Source: a virus. Taken from it: a stretch of DNA of 53,778 bases. Each line of letters starts with the position of its first letter. Positions within the stretch are counted from its first letter, which is position 1. Positions 1-7,174 of this stretch are shown in pieces. The DNA lies in IMG/VR virus record IMGVR_UViG_3300017779_003527, positions 1-53,778 of that record; one strand, written 5' to 3'. The notes beneath the pieces are model-generated. The model made no database searches. It had not been told where the DNA came from and saw only the letters and a list, made by a program, of their open reading frames with translations. The translations under genes and the position numbers were made by a program.

Positions 1-522
1 GAGACCACTCATACTAATATAGCTATACAAGCAATAAAAGACTTTGCAACTGTTGATGAGATAACAGAAATCAAAAACAACAATGCCGAAACATTAAGTT
101 TAATAACACAACAAGTACAAGAATGGAACAATAGCAATTGGGAATTTGATTGTGACTGGGACAATCCAACTATTGCTATAAAAAAAGAAGGCGAATTAGA
201 TAAAAGACAACTCAGAGCTGACTACTCTATTCATTGGGGCAACATGGATAAGACTGCAGCAAAGTGGACAGCACTTTTAGTGTGTAGTAATAGAGATGAT
301 GTACAAGGTGGAGAAATAGGATTTTCTGTATGGCCTGATCCAGCAAGATATGATAATTATGGCAATCTTATAAAGCCTGCAGGCAATGTACAGCCACAAT
401 GGATTAATGAACAAGGAACGTTAATTATATTCCCTAGTATTTTAGAATGGGGACACAGGGCAGTAATATCAGGTGAATTAGTTCTTTGTAGAATGATGTT
501 TTCAGGAGTGGGGTGGAAATGA
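1..522 (+). CDS. 2OG-Fe(II) oxygenase-like protein, 5' truncated by window edge
   Basis: The frame is open from the first base, so the start lies outside the window; an internal ATG at 244 is in frame but would remove part of the fold. The 173 visible codons resemble the double-stranded beta-helix of prolyl-hydroxylase-like Fe(II)/2-oxoglutarate oxygenases common in marine T4-like phages: a YSIHWG segment (H78 of the visible part), a GGE segment, then FPS and a distal EWGH followed by a G-x-L-x-L-C tail. The usual HxD is HxG here (H78-W-G80), so an iron ligand may be missing or supplied elsewhere. Substrate unknown. It overlaps the next start by ATGA. Confidence 0.55.
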   Translation, partial: ETTHTNIAIQAIKDFATVDEITEIKNNNAETLSLITQQVQEWNNSNWEFDCDWDNPTIAIKKEGELDKRQLRADYSIHWGNMDKTAAKWTALLVCSNRDDVQGGEIGFSVWPDPARYDNYGNLIKPAGNVQPQWINEQGTLIIFPSILEWGHRAVISGELVLCRMMFSGVGWK

Positions 523-791
523 GTGAATATGATGATGTGGTACAATACCAAAGAGATTTATTAAAAGCAGAAGAATGGGCTAAAGGCATTGCTTGCATAC
601 ATGCCCATGGTTTATCTTCAATGCATTATGACGATCGTCCACAAGATACCGCTGACGGAAAAAATGTTACAGACTATGAATACAATTCCGGTATTGTTAA
701 AAGATACCAACAAGGAGAGCTCATTCATATATTTGGTGAAGAGCTTGAAGGCGAACGACTAGTTCAAAAGTATGGATCACATAACCGATGA
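519..791 (+). CDS. hypothetical protein, 90 aa
   Basis: Not recognised. The ATG at 519 overlaps the stop of the oxygenase gene in an ATGA arrangement and has AGGAG at 504-508, so it is preferred to the in-frame GTG at 513. The product is acidic and soluble, with no signal peptide or membrane segment. It overlaps the start of denV by ATGA, so the three genes are almost certainly translated from one message. No function can be assigned. Confidence 0.6.
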   Translation: MSEYDDVVQYQRDLLKAEEWAKGIACIHAHGLSSMHYDDRPQDTADGKNVTDYEYNSGIVKRYQQGELIHIFGEELEGERLVQKYGSHNR

Positions 792-1198
792 CAAGAATTA
801 ACTTAGTATCAACTGCTGAGTTAGCCGATCAACATTTGGTAGCCGAGTATAGAGAAATCTTTATGGTGGGCTCGTCACTTCAACGATCTTTAAAATCTCC
901 TAACTGGGAAAAGAATAAAAAGACCTGGCCTAAAGTGTTCACTCTTAATGGTGGTCATGTTAAGTTTTTTTATAATAAGGGAAAGTACTTACACAAAAGA
1001 TACAACGAACTTGTAAACGAAATGAAAAGCAGGGGTATGAATCCAGATCCAAGTAGAGTCTTTAAAAGGGAACAATGGCCAGATGATCTATACCTAGATT
1101 GGTCTCCAACAGAGCAAGATCTGTTAATTGTTCGTCAAAGAATACAAGAAAGAATTGATATGAAACCAGAATGGTATCGATATTCTAAATCGTTATAG
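788..1198 (+). CDS. denV: Pyrimidine dimer DNA glycosylase / endonuclease V
   Basis: The 136-aa product matches T4 endonuclease V in length (138 aa) and layout. The N-terminus MTRINLVSTAELADQHLVAE is nearly that of T4; T2 is the catalytic nucleophile after Met removal, and E23 plus R3 and R22 are the known catalytic and DNA-contact residues. GGHVKFFYNKGKYL and the C-terminal PEWYRYSKSL (T4: PTWYKYYGKA) are also present. The family excises cyclobutane pyrimidine dimers with base flipping and AP-lyase cleavage, a UV-repair role sensible for a surface-ocean phage. The ATG overlaps the upstream stop. Confidence 0.95.
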   Translation: MTRINLVSTAELADQHLVAEYREIFMVGSSLQRSLKSPNWEKNKKTWPKVFTLNGGHVKFFYNKGKYLHKRYNELVNEMKSRGMNPDPSRVFKREQWPDDLYLDWSPTEQDLLIVRQRIQERIDMKPEWYRYSKSL

Positions 1199-1227
1199 CC
1201 CCCATAACCAAAAGTAATAAAAAACTG

Positions 1228-1256
1228 TTGTCTTTATAACAATAAAGGTGTATAGT
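1228..1256 (+). promoter_or_regulatory. sigma70-like early promoter
   Basis: TTGTCT (1228-1233), 17-bp spacer, TATAGT (1251-1256). It matches the early-promoter pattern repeated elsewhere in the window, each box with one mismatch. It lies in the 129-bp gap after denV and just upstream of a late promoter, so the small genes that follow could be read both early and late. Confidence 0.6.
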
Positions 1257-1258
1257 CT

Positions 1259-1266
1259 TATAAATA
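1259..1266 (+). promoter_or_regulatory. T4-type late promoter TATAAATA
   Basis: Perfect TATAAATA. With the T4 late geometry (box at -13 to -6) transcription would begin at about 1272, leaving a leader of about 56 nt before the 1328 start. Recognition by a gp55/gp33-programmed host polymerase is inferred; gp33 is present at 27924. Confidence 0.75.
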
Positions 1267-1270
1267 AATC

Positions 1271-1289
1271 GAATGATAAATTATCATTC
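1271..1289 (+). repeat. perfect inverted repeat at predicted late mRNA 5' end
   Basis: GAATGATA (1271-1278), 3-nt loop AAT, TATCATTC (1282-1289). The late TSS predicted from the TATAAATA box falls at its first base or the next, so the transcript would begin with an 8-bp hairpin. It could protect the mRNA 5' end or be an operator. An AT-rich chance palindrome is possible. Confidence 0.5.
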
Positions 1290-1327
1290 ATACTTATCAT
1301 TAATTATTTTAATTTTTAAGAGGAACT

Positions 1328-1510
1328 ATGACCACATCTGCGCTACGGGCAGTGAAGTTCATGGAGACCAGGATTGACAAGTTTAGAGATGATCACCAAC
1401 AGGTTTGTGAAATCTGTTCGACTATCGAAGAAGTGCTAAGATTCGCTTTGTGTCTACTAGGACCGATACTGTTACCAATAACTATTATGTACTTAGAAAC
1501 TAGATTCTAA
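1328..1510 (+). CDS. small membrane protein, 60 aa
   Basis: Starts at ATG 1328 behind AAGAGGA. The N-terminal 35 residues are charged and helical with two cysteines (CEIC); residues about 38-55 (FALCLLGPILLPITIMY) form one likely transmembrane helix. First gene of a run of tiny, tightly packed membrane proteins downstream of the early/late promoter pair. Family not recognised; a lysis or envelope role is possible but unproven. Confidence 0.55.
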   Translation: MTTSALRAVKFMETRIDKFRDDHQQVCEICSTIEEVLRFALCLLGPILLPITIMYLETRF

Positions 1511-1512
1511 GG

Positions 1513-1659
1513 ATGAAACTACTATGGCTGAACTTATTATTCCCGAGCCTACTGTACTCGATGTTGCTCCTAGGTCTGCATCAATACGATCCAAACCAAG
1601 GGGCACTTCGTGCAATCAGAGAAGCGGAACAATTTAAAGCAAGAATAAGAGAAATATAA
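1513..1659 (+). CDS. tiny membrane-anchored protein, 48 aa
   Basis: ATG at 1513 lies 3 nt after the preceding stop, with AAGG just before it. The product has an N-terminal hydrophobic helix (about residues 3-21, LLWLNLLFPSLLYSMLLLG) followed by a charged helical tail (LRAIREAEQFKARIREI), the topology of small inner-membrane phage proteins. A second ORF in another frame (1524-1637, 37 aa, starting MAELIIPEP) is nested inside it; without homologs I cannot tell which is used, or whether both are. Confidence 0.4.
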   Translation: MKLLWLNLLFPSLLYSMLLLGLHQYDPNQGALRAIREAEQFKARIREI

Positions 1660-1661
1660 TA

Positions 1662-1736
1662 ATGGAAAAATTAGAACTTGCCCTACTAATAACTATATTT
1701 TGTGGGTCGGTCTTTGCATTAACTCCAATAATATGA
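1662..1736 (+). CDS. very short hydrophobic peptide, 24 aa
   Basis: ATG 1662 to TGA 1736 encodes MEKLELALLITIFCGSVFAL plus four residues, essentially one hydrophobic helix resembling a bare signal peptide. The stop overlaps the next ATG (ATGA at 1733-1736), which argues for translational coupling. It may be only a leader that delivers ribosomes to the next gene. Too short for homology-based calling. Confidence 0.3.
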   Translation: MEKLELALLITIFCGSVFALTPII

Positions 1737-1936
1737 GTCAACAATTACAACTATTACTTAATAAACCAAGAGATGCTACACCAGAAGAAGTTGAGCAATG
1801 GCAAAATGGTGGTGACTATTTTATGACAGGCAACTTCGATCCAATGAAAATGTTTGTTGTAGTACCAGCAATAATACAAGCTCTTGTGTTTGGTATGATG
1901 TTGGCTGTAATGTTATACAACACTTTACTGTTTTGA
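1733..1936 (+). CDS. small membrane protein, 67 aa
   Basis: The start at 1733 (MSQQLQLLLNKPRD) overlaps the upstream stop. The first 35 residues are polar (KPRDATPEEVEQWQ); residues about 43-66 (MFVVVPAIIQALVFGMMLAVMLY) form a transmembrane helix. N-out or N-in topology cannot be decided. It sits in a string of co-directional mini-genes. No family recognised. Confidence 0.5.
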   Translation: MSQQLQLLLNKPRDATPEEVEQWQNGGDYFMTGNFDPMKMFVVVPAIIQALVFGMMLAVMLYNTLLF

Positions 1937-2085
1937 TTAAGCAAGCATTCAAAGCCGTCATGGGCGTTGGTAAAAAGGAAGACGTACAGGTGACGGAACT
2001 TAAAGTTATTTTCTTTGCATTCTTAGTTACACTTTTATTCCTAGGTTTTATTGCTTCAATGATGGTACTTGTTTCTGTATTATAA
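1933..2085 (+). CDS. small membrane protein, 50 aa (TTG start) or 41 aa (ATG 1960)
   Basis: A TTG at 1933 overlaps the preceding stop (TTGA) and gives an amphipathic basic N-terminus (MIKQAFKAV...). An ATG at 1960 gives MGVGKKEDVQV... Both share a C-terminal helix (KVIFFAFLVTLLFLGFIASM and on) that surely spans the membrane. No clear ribosome binding site favours either start. The stop codon lies inside the next late promoter (2081-2088). Confidence 0.4.
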   Translation: MIKQAFKAVMGVGKKEDVQVTELKVIFFAFLVTLLFLGFIASMMVLVSVL

Positions 2086-2088
2086 ATA
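2081..2088 (+). promoter_or_regulatory. late promoter TATAAATA placed for a leaderless mRNA
   Basis: Perfect TATAAATA with exactly 5 nt (AATGT) before the ATG at 2094. In T4 the late box covers -13 to -6, so +1 would be the A of the start codon. No Shine-Dalgarno sequence can exist on such a transcript. The same geometry recurs at 3298, 41115 and, on the minus strand, 35721. Confidence 0.8.
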
Positions 2089-2093
2089 AATGT

Positions 2094-2417
2094 ATGACAG
2101 AACTTACCCGACAATTTATTGTATCAGCATCACCATACTCAGCAGTTAATTCTAGCTGCTATGTTGCAAGCGTTAAATTTAACAAATCAGCTCAATCTGT
2201 TCTATTACTTGTGAACTATCCAGAAGATGCCACAGAGGCAGAAAGAGTACCGCCTACCAATGAAAAGACTATTACTGATCATCTTGAAAGAGTCTATGAT
2301 AATGTAACTGACATTTCAGGCACAATAGACGGAGCACTTGCTATACGTAATTTGCTGAAATCAAAAACCACAGACGATCCAAACATGCCAGTATCTTTGG
2401 CAACAGCGAGCGTATAA
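2094..2417 (+). CDS. hypothetical protein, 107 aa, late expressed
   Basis: Not recognised. Start fixed at 2094 by the late promoter spacing. The sequence is soluble, of mixed composition, and begins MTELTRQFIVSASPYSAVNS. Its stop overlaps the next ATG by one base (TAATG), so it is coupled to the 289-aa protein. Being driven by a late promoter suggests a virion or lysis-stage role, but there is no domain evidence. Confidence 0.55.
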   Translation: MTELTRQFIVSASPYSAVNSSCYVASVKFNKSAQSVLLLVNYPEDATEAERVPPTNEKTITDHLERVYDNVTDISGTIDGALAIRNLLKSKTTDDPNMPVSLATASV

Positions 2418-3286
2418 TGCCTATAACATATACAGCAAATAAAATGTGCTACGATGTAGTAATGTCAGAAATAAAAGTGGAAGGTAAAGGATCAATGCAA
2501 CTTCCACAACCAGTCCCAACACCACATTCGCGTATTGGTAAAACAATAAATGTTAAATCTCCTTGGAGATGTCAATTACAAAGTGGTGGATGGAGACGTC
2601 ATAGAATGGTATTTGGCAAAGCAAGATATCAAGAATATCAAAACTATGTAAATTCTAAAGCAGGCGACATTATTAGTTTAATTGGTGCAGAAACAACTGG
2701 TCATACAATATCAAAACATAATAAATTGTTTGCGTGGAACAAGGTTGATGGACAATATGGTTTAACCGATGATATGAATGACATGAAGATCGGCGATCTA
2801 TTTCACCACAATCCAGATGACTGTTCCGTAGTAATGGATTTTGATTTTTCTTTAGGGGCTGATGGCCGAAAAGAAAGAATAGAATCATTAAATATACTTG
2901 ATAAAAATGGATGTTTTAAAAATCCAATGACATCCGTAATACCATCAGTACCCATAATAACAGAATTCGACTCAGACAGAATGCCAGGTAATAATGATAA
3001 AGTATATTGTACTTCATTTTGGCCATCTAATCTTAACACGTATGATCAACTGTTTAAAGACTGGAGTCAAATTGGTTACATTAAATTTGCTGGCGACACA
3101 ATGGTCATTCCTAAAAGAGGAACAAAAGATATCCTCATAGTCAATAATAAAGTAAGATTCTTACCTCAAGCAGGTCATGAGCAGGGTAATTCTATGGATC
3201 CTAATAGACCATATGAGCTTAAATCAAATATCCGCACACTAGACAGCATTGGAAGTGCAATTATCATCCATTTGTGGAGAAGGTAA
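2417..3286 (+). CDS. hypothetical late protein, 289 aa
   Basis: No family recognised. The protein has no signal peptide or membrane segment. It is rich in aromatic and glycine residues with short polar loops (LQSGGWRRHRMVFG, FWPSNLNTYDQLFKDW), a composition that fits a beta-rich virion protein such as a fibre or decoration component; this is only an impression. Translationally coupled to the preceding gene (TAATG) and followed after 11 nt by a new late promoter. Confidence 0.5.
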   Translation: MPITYTANKMCYDVVMSEIKVEGKGSMQLPQPVPTPHSRIGKTINVKSPWRCQLQSGGWRRHRMVFGKARYQEYQNYVNSKAGDIISLIGAETTGHTISKHNKLFAWNKVDGQYGLTDDMNDMKIGDLFHHNPDDCSVVMDFDFSLGADGRKERIESLNILDKNGCFKNPMTSVIPSVPIITEFDSDRMPGNNDKVYCTSFWPSNLNTYDQLFKDWSQIGYIKFAGDTMVIPKRGTKDILIVNNKVRFLPQAGHEQGNSMDPNRPYELKSNIRTLDSIGSAIIIHLWRR

Positions 3287-3297
3287 TACCTAAACTG

Positions 3298-3305
3298 TAT
3301 AAATA
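3298..3305 (+). promoter_or_regulatory. late promoter TATAAATA heading the curli-like block, leaderless geometry
   Basis: Perfect TATAAATA followed by exactly 5 nt (GTCGT) and the ATG at 3311. It is the only clear promoter I found upstream of the closely packed genes at 3311-8024, so the curli-like genes are predicted to be late genes. Confidence 0.8.
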
Positions 3306-3310
3306 GTCGT

Positions 3311-3604
3311 ATGACTATTACGCAATTTTTACTTGAGGTCGGTGTACCAATAGGAAGTGCCTTAATTATGGCCTTCTTTATTTTTCTAACATTAAAGTAT
3401 ATGCTAGACTCTGTTAAGGGTCAGGTAGGTACACTTACAGGTATTATTGGCGGACTTGAGAGTAGAGTAAGACAGATGAATAATGATATGATAAAAATTG
3501 ATCTATTAGTTTCATCAGCATTGGAATTAAAACCTGATATTGAAAGGATTGCAAGAGCTGAAAACTTTATGGAAGATGGCAACATAGACGCTAGACGAGA
3601 TTAG
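3311..3604 (+). CDS. small TM plus coiled-coil protein (YvrJ-like), first copy
   Basis: 97 aa. An N-terminal segment (residues about 7-30, LLEVGVPIGSALIMAFFIFLTLKY) is a transmembrane helix that includes a VGVPI-type motif reminiscent of the small YvrJ family. A helical tail (SVKGQVGTLTGIIGGLESRV...) probably forms a coiled coil. The next gene is a diverged paralog. One TM with a cytoplasmic or periplasmic coiled coil suits a holin-like or scaffold protein, but the role is unproven. Leaderless start predicted. Confidence 0.5.
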   Translation: MTITQFLLEVGVPIGSALIMAFFIFLTLKYMLDSVKGQVGTLTGIIGGLESRVRQMNNDMIKIDLLVSSALELKPDIERIARAENFMEDGNIDARRD

Positions 3605-3605
3605 T

Positions 3606-3902
3606 ATGGATAAAGTTGCGCTATTAGTTGCTGAGTTTGGTTTTCCAATGGTACTTGCATTGGGTATGGGATACTTTATGTGGTATCTGTGGAAGTTTCT
3701 AACATTGGAATTAAAACCAGCACTAGGAACCTCTCAAAAAGAGTTGATCAAATTGATTGATCAAATTAGAATGCTAGATAATGATTTAATTCGTCTACAA
3801 CAAAAGGTAGACACAGTATTAGAGTATAAACAGACTCAAGATATTATTAGAGATGCAGAAAAAGAGAATGCATTTCAGGAGTTAAAAGATAATGGTATAT
3901 AA
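3606..3902 (+). CDS. small TM plus coiled-coil protein (YvrJ-like), second copy
   Basis: 98 aa, start one base after the preceding stop. Same architecture as its neighbour: FGFPMVLALGMGYFMWYLWKF membrane helix (about residues 11-31), then a heptad-like helix (LIKLIDQIRMLDNDLIRLQQ). The tandem pair suggests duplication and perhaps hetero-oligomers. The 3' end overlaps csgF by 11 nt, tying the pair to the curli-like genes. Confidence 0.5.
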   Translation: MDKVALLVAEFGFPMVLALGMGYFMWYLWKFLTLELKPALGTSQKELIKLIDQIRMLDNDLIRLQQKVDTVLEYKQTQDIIRDAEKENAFQELKDNGI

Positions 3903-4392
3903 AATATTACTTAGTTTGGTTGGAGCGCTGGCATTAACAGCACAAGCAGACATAGTACACAAATTTAAAAATCCTTCATTCAGTGGACAAGGCACTGGTG
4001 CTCATTATTTAACAATTGAGAACCAGGAGCATTCAAGGAAGAAGGCAATCGAAGATGCTTTAGAGGCTGCAAGAAAAGCGGCAGAAAGGGAAGCAGAGAA
4101 TACTACATTGGCCAAATTCATGAGGAATCTTGAGTCAAGAATTTACGCACAGTTTGCAAAACAGTTAGTTGACAGTATGTTTTCTAACGACAGTCCAAAT
4201 ACGTTTGGTACATTTACATTAGAAGGTTCAGTCATTACTTGGGAACTTGTTCCCGGTGTTGATGGATCACCAGATGTTATTAGATTAACAGTTGTAGATG
4301 AGTTTGGATCTGAAACCGTTATAGAAATACCGGTTGGAACTGGATACTATTCACAAGACAGTGATGGTAATGGTTCAGATGGGGACGGATAA
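3892..4392 (+). CDS. csgF: CsgF-like curli assembly protein
   Basis: 166 aa; ATG 3892 has AGGAG about ten bases upstream. A signal peptide (MVYKILLSLVGALALTAQA) is followed directly by DIVHKFKNPSFSGQGTGAHY, the CsgF signature (E. coli mature N-terminus: TFQFRNPNFGGNPNNGAF). In E. coli this peptide plugs into the CsgG channel and forms a second constriction. The C-terminal half (FTLEGSVITWELVPG, then VIRLTVVDEFGSETVIEIPV) matches the CsgF beta region. An alanine/glutamate-rich helix (about residues 50-75) is longer than in E. coli, and the end is Asp/Gly-rich. It overlaps csgG by one base. Confidence 0.85.
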   Translation: MVYKILLSLVGALALTAQADIVHKFKNPSFSGQGTGAHYLTIENQEHSRKKAIEDALEAARKAAEREAENTTLAKFMRNLESRIYAQFAKQLVDSMFSNDSPNTFGTFTLEGSVITWELVPGVDGSPDVIRLTVVDEFGSETVIEIPVGTGYYSQDSDGNGSDGDG

Positions 4393-5330
4393 TGGAAGCT
4401 CTACTTGGTTTAATGCTTATCTTAGGAGTCTTACAGGAGTCTGATACTCCAATATGGACTGATGAGCCAATAAAATGTGATCAAGTAGAAATAGTTGATA
4501 TGATAACTGCAGTTGAAAAAGCAGTTAACAGAACCTATCTTTGTGTTGAAGAAGCAGAAGTAATTAACTTACCATCTTACTTAGAACTATTACAACTACC
4601 GGCACCAGACCAAAAACCAGTTGTAGCTGTTTATGATTTTTTAGATAAATCAGGACAAAGAAAAGATTCCGCCTCAGGTCAGTCATTTAGTACTGCTGTA
4701 ACTCAAGGTGGTGTAGAATTATTAATAGATGCTCTAAAAACTGCAGGTGGAGGAACCTGGTTTAGAGTAGTTGAGAGACAAGGGATTGATCATCTAGTTA
4801 GAGAAAGACAGATTATTAGATCCGGAAGAGATGAAGCGGCAAAAGCGCTTAATATAGAGCCGCAAAATATTGGACCACTCTTATTCGCAGGAATGATTAT
4901 TGAGGGTGGCGTTATAGGTTATGACACTAATATAAAATCCGGAGGTCGTGGCGCGCGTATCTTTGGTATAGGCAAAACAAAACAGTATAAACAAGATCAA
5001 GTTACTGTTTCTGTTAGAGCTGTTAGTGTTCTAACTGGTGAAGTATTATTAAACGTCCAAACAAGAAAGTCTATCCTTTCTTATGGTGGCGGTGGAGATG
5101 TTTTTAAGTTTATTGAAAACGGAACCACCTTATTAGAATATGAAGACGGTGTGGGAAATAATGAGAATGTGACTTATGCGGTACGAACAGCTGTTGAAGC
5201 TGCAGTACTGGAATTAATATACCAAGGACATGATAGAGGTTTTTGGACAATCAAGGATGGACATAGGCACCCGCATAATGCGGACGGAACTCAGCTTTTA
5301 CATCCTTTAGAGGGAGAAGGAAATGAATAG
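4392..5330 (+). CDS. csgG: CsgG-like curli secretion channel
   Basis: 312 aa against 277 in E. coli. Core motifs align clearly: PVVAVYDFLDKSGQ, SFSTAVTQGG, WFRVVERQGIDHL, RERQIIR, GGVIGYDTNIKSGGRGAR, FGIGKTKQYKQDQVTVSVR, TGEVLLNVQTRKSILSY and DRGFW. In E. coli CsgG forms a nonameric outer-membrane beta-barrel exporting curlin. Oddities: no lipobox cysteine near the N-terminus (first Cys is residue 29) and an extra N-terminal segment of about 45 residues with C29 and C51. At the constriction loop F56 is kept (F99 here), but N55 is Ser and Y51 has no aromatic equivalent. Confidence 0.92.
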   Translation: MEALLGLMLILGVLQESDTPIWTDEPIKCDQVEIVDMITAVEKAVNRTYLCVEEAEVINLPSYLELLQLPAPDQKPVVAVYDFLDKSGQRKDSASGQSFSTAVTQGGVELLIDALKTAGGGTWFRVVERQGIDHLVRERQIIRSGRDEAAKALNIEPQNIGPLLFAGMIIEGGVIGYDTNIKSGGRGARIFGIGKTKQYKQDQVTVSVRAVSVLTGEVLLNVQTRKSILSYGGGGDVFKFIENGTTLLEYEDGVGNNENVTYAVRTAVEAAVLELIYQGHDRGFWTIKDGHRHPHNADGTQLLHPLEGEGNE

Positions 5331-6051
5331 AATATTATTAGGCCTAACTTTACTATTCTCTACATCTTTCATTTATGCAGCAGCCACTGACGATAACGAA
5401 ATTAACATCAATCAAGAGGGTGATACTTTAACACTTTTAATTGATCAAATTGGTTACGGTAACAAAATTGGATTGAACGACTTTTCATCAAGCTCGTCCC
5501 CAATGGTAATTACTGGTACCACATTAAATTTTAATATAGATCAGCAAGGTAATGAAAACTTATTATACGGACCGTTCATCGCTGATACGTCGACCGTTGT
5601 TTTAAGTTGGATTGGCGACAGCAATGTATGGGACTGGAACATTGGTTCTACTGGATCAGCAGATGATATGAACATCGCTTCGGACATCACTGGTGACTCC
5701 AATACAATGGACCTTGACATAGGTGCTAACGCTAGTGCAGAAAGATTAGATTTTGACTTGACAGTAATTGGAAGTTCAAACGTATTTGATGTTGATATAG
5801 ACGTCGATGATGCAGTTTGGAACTTTGATATTACAGGTGGATCAAACAACATTAATACTATGCAAAAAGATGGTGGTGAGCAAGAGATCAATTTGACTCA
5901 TGTTGGCTCCGGTGCTGATATTGATATCAACCAAATGAGTGGATCATGCCCCCAGGGTATTTCTACTTGTAATGGTATCATAACATTGGACATAGATTCT
6001 GAGAATGCAACAATTCAAATTAATCAGAAAGACGCTACTAACGACAGCTAG
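5323..6051 (+). CDS. curlin-repeat (CsgA/CsgB-like) secreted protein 1
   Basis: 242 aa. Signal peptide (MNRILLGLTLLFSTSFIYAA), then about eight imperfect 20-25-residue repeats with alternating hydrophobic/Asn residues and a G-x-x-N turn: NINQEGD, LIDQIGYGN, NIDQQGNEN, GDSN, GDSN, GSSN, INQMSG, INQKD. The first and last units carry the curlin-type I-x-Q-x-G pattern; the middle ones are Asp-rich and have lost Gln. A Cys pair lies near the end (SCPQGISTCNG). Position directly after csgG with an 8-nt overlap and a strong AGGGAGAAGG site argues it is a CsgG substrate. It may form amyloid or a beta-solenoid fibre. Confidence 0.75.
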   Translation: MNRILLGLTLLFSTSFIYAAATDDNEININQEGDTLTLLIDQIGYGNKIGLNDFSSSSSPMVITGTTLNFNIDQQGNENLLYGPFIADTSTVVLSWIGDSNVWDWNIGSTGSADDMNIASDITGDSNTMDLDIGANASAERLDFDLTVIGSSNVFDVDIDVDDAVWNFDITGGSNNINTMQKDGGEQEINLTHVGSGADIDINQMSGSCPQGISTCNGIITLDIDSENATIQINQKDATNDS

Positions 6052-7153
6052 TATAGGCTTCTTCATGGGTTCGGTTTTAGCTGAACCCATTGGAGATATT
6101 AAAGAGTATAAAGGAAGCGCAAAGCTAACTAGAGAGGCTGGAGAAGAGCTCGTAGTCTCAGGTTCGTTCGTACCAGAAGTAAACATGAACGACACTGCCG
6201 AAACAAACAACGGCAGAATGCTTATCGAATTCAAAGATAAAGCAGAATTAACATTAACAGAAAACACAAGAGTATACATTGATAACGTATACTATGACCC
6301 CGATCCAAGTAAAAGTAAAATGACCATGCGTATGGCAATGGGCACTGCTAGATTTGCTAGTGGACGACTTGGAATGGTTAATAAGAACAATATAGATATA
6401 TCAACTCCAACAGCTACTATTGCTGTTAGAGGGACAGACTTTACGACAACTATAGATGAGCTAGGGAGAAGTTTAGTTATATTATTGCCAGACGACTTTG
6501 GTAATCCATCTGGACAAATAGACGTGTTTAATGATGGAGGAAAAGTCACACTTACAGAAGCATATGCAGCTACAATGGTAACAGCATATGATAGCCCTCC
6601 AACACCAACAGTTGTTATTAATAACATAACACCCAATATGATTGACAATATGTTTATTGTAGCACCACCTCCTGATGTAAGACGGAACTTAGAAGCTACA
6701 GCAAGGGACGAAGAAAATCAAGATCAAGGATTATTAGATGTAGACTTTTTAGAGTTTAATGAGCTTGAAGGAGATGCAGGACTATCTACAGACGAATTAG
6801 AATTTTCAGAATTAGATATAGACTTCTTGGATGTTGACTTCTTAACCGATTTGCTTGATATAGTAGAAGCATTAGTTCGAACTACAGCATCCCTCTCTGA
6901 CGTACAGAAACAGGGTTCTGGAGGCGCATTTACAATAAAAGGTGCTTCAGTTGGGTTTAACAAAGATTCACAATACAACGTGTTTGAACAAGATGGCGAC
7001 GTAGTATTTTTAAGGGACGTAAACGGAGCCATTAGATTGCAACTAGACATAGGTGCAGCTGCATCAATAGTATCATATGTAGAAGGATACGAAGGAGAGA
7101 TATGTTTAAATGGGTGCGATGATATTTTTATTGTCATAACTCAACAGAACTAA
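6005..7153 (+). CDS. FecR-domain secreted protein
   Basis: 382 aa. Start at 6005 lies 47 nt inside the curlin gene but yields a textbook signal peptide (QQFKLIRKTLL...FFMGSVLA|EP). Residues about 30-170 form the FecR beta-domain: IGDIKEYKGSAKLTREAGEE, LTLTENTRVYIDN, and STPTATIAVRGTDF, which is the family hallmark. The C-terminal half contains an acidic repetitive stretch (LLDVDFLEFNELEGD, LEFSELDIDFLDVDFL). FecR domains occur in periplasmic sensors and in proteins next to CsgG and CHASE2 proteins in bacteria (my recollection). Role here unknown: chaperone, cell-wall contact or sensor. Confidence 0.75.
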   Translation: MQQFKLIRKTLLTTASIGFFMGSVLAEPIGDIKEYKGSAKLTREAGEELVVSGSFVPEVNMNDTAETNNGRMLIEFKDKAELTLTENTRVYIDNVYYDPDPSKSKMTMRMAMGTARFASGRLGMVNKNNIDISTPTATIAVRGTDFTTTIDELGRSLVILLPDDFGNPSGQIDVFNDGGKVTLTEAYAATMVTAYDSPPTPTVVINNITPNMIDNMFIVAPPPDVRRNLEATARDEENQDQGLLDVDFLEFNELEGDAGLSTDELEFSELDIDFLDVDFLTDLLDIVEALVRTTASLSDVQKQGSGGAFTIKGASVGFNKDSQYNVFEQDGDVVFLRDVNGAIRLQLDIGAAASIVSYVEGYEGEICLNGCDDIFIVITQQN

Positions 7154-7174
7154 ATATTAATAGAGGTACAAAAA

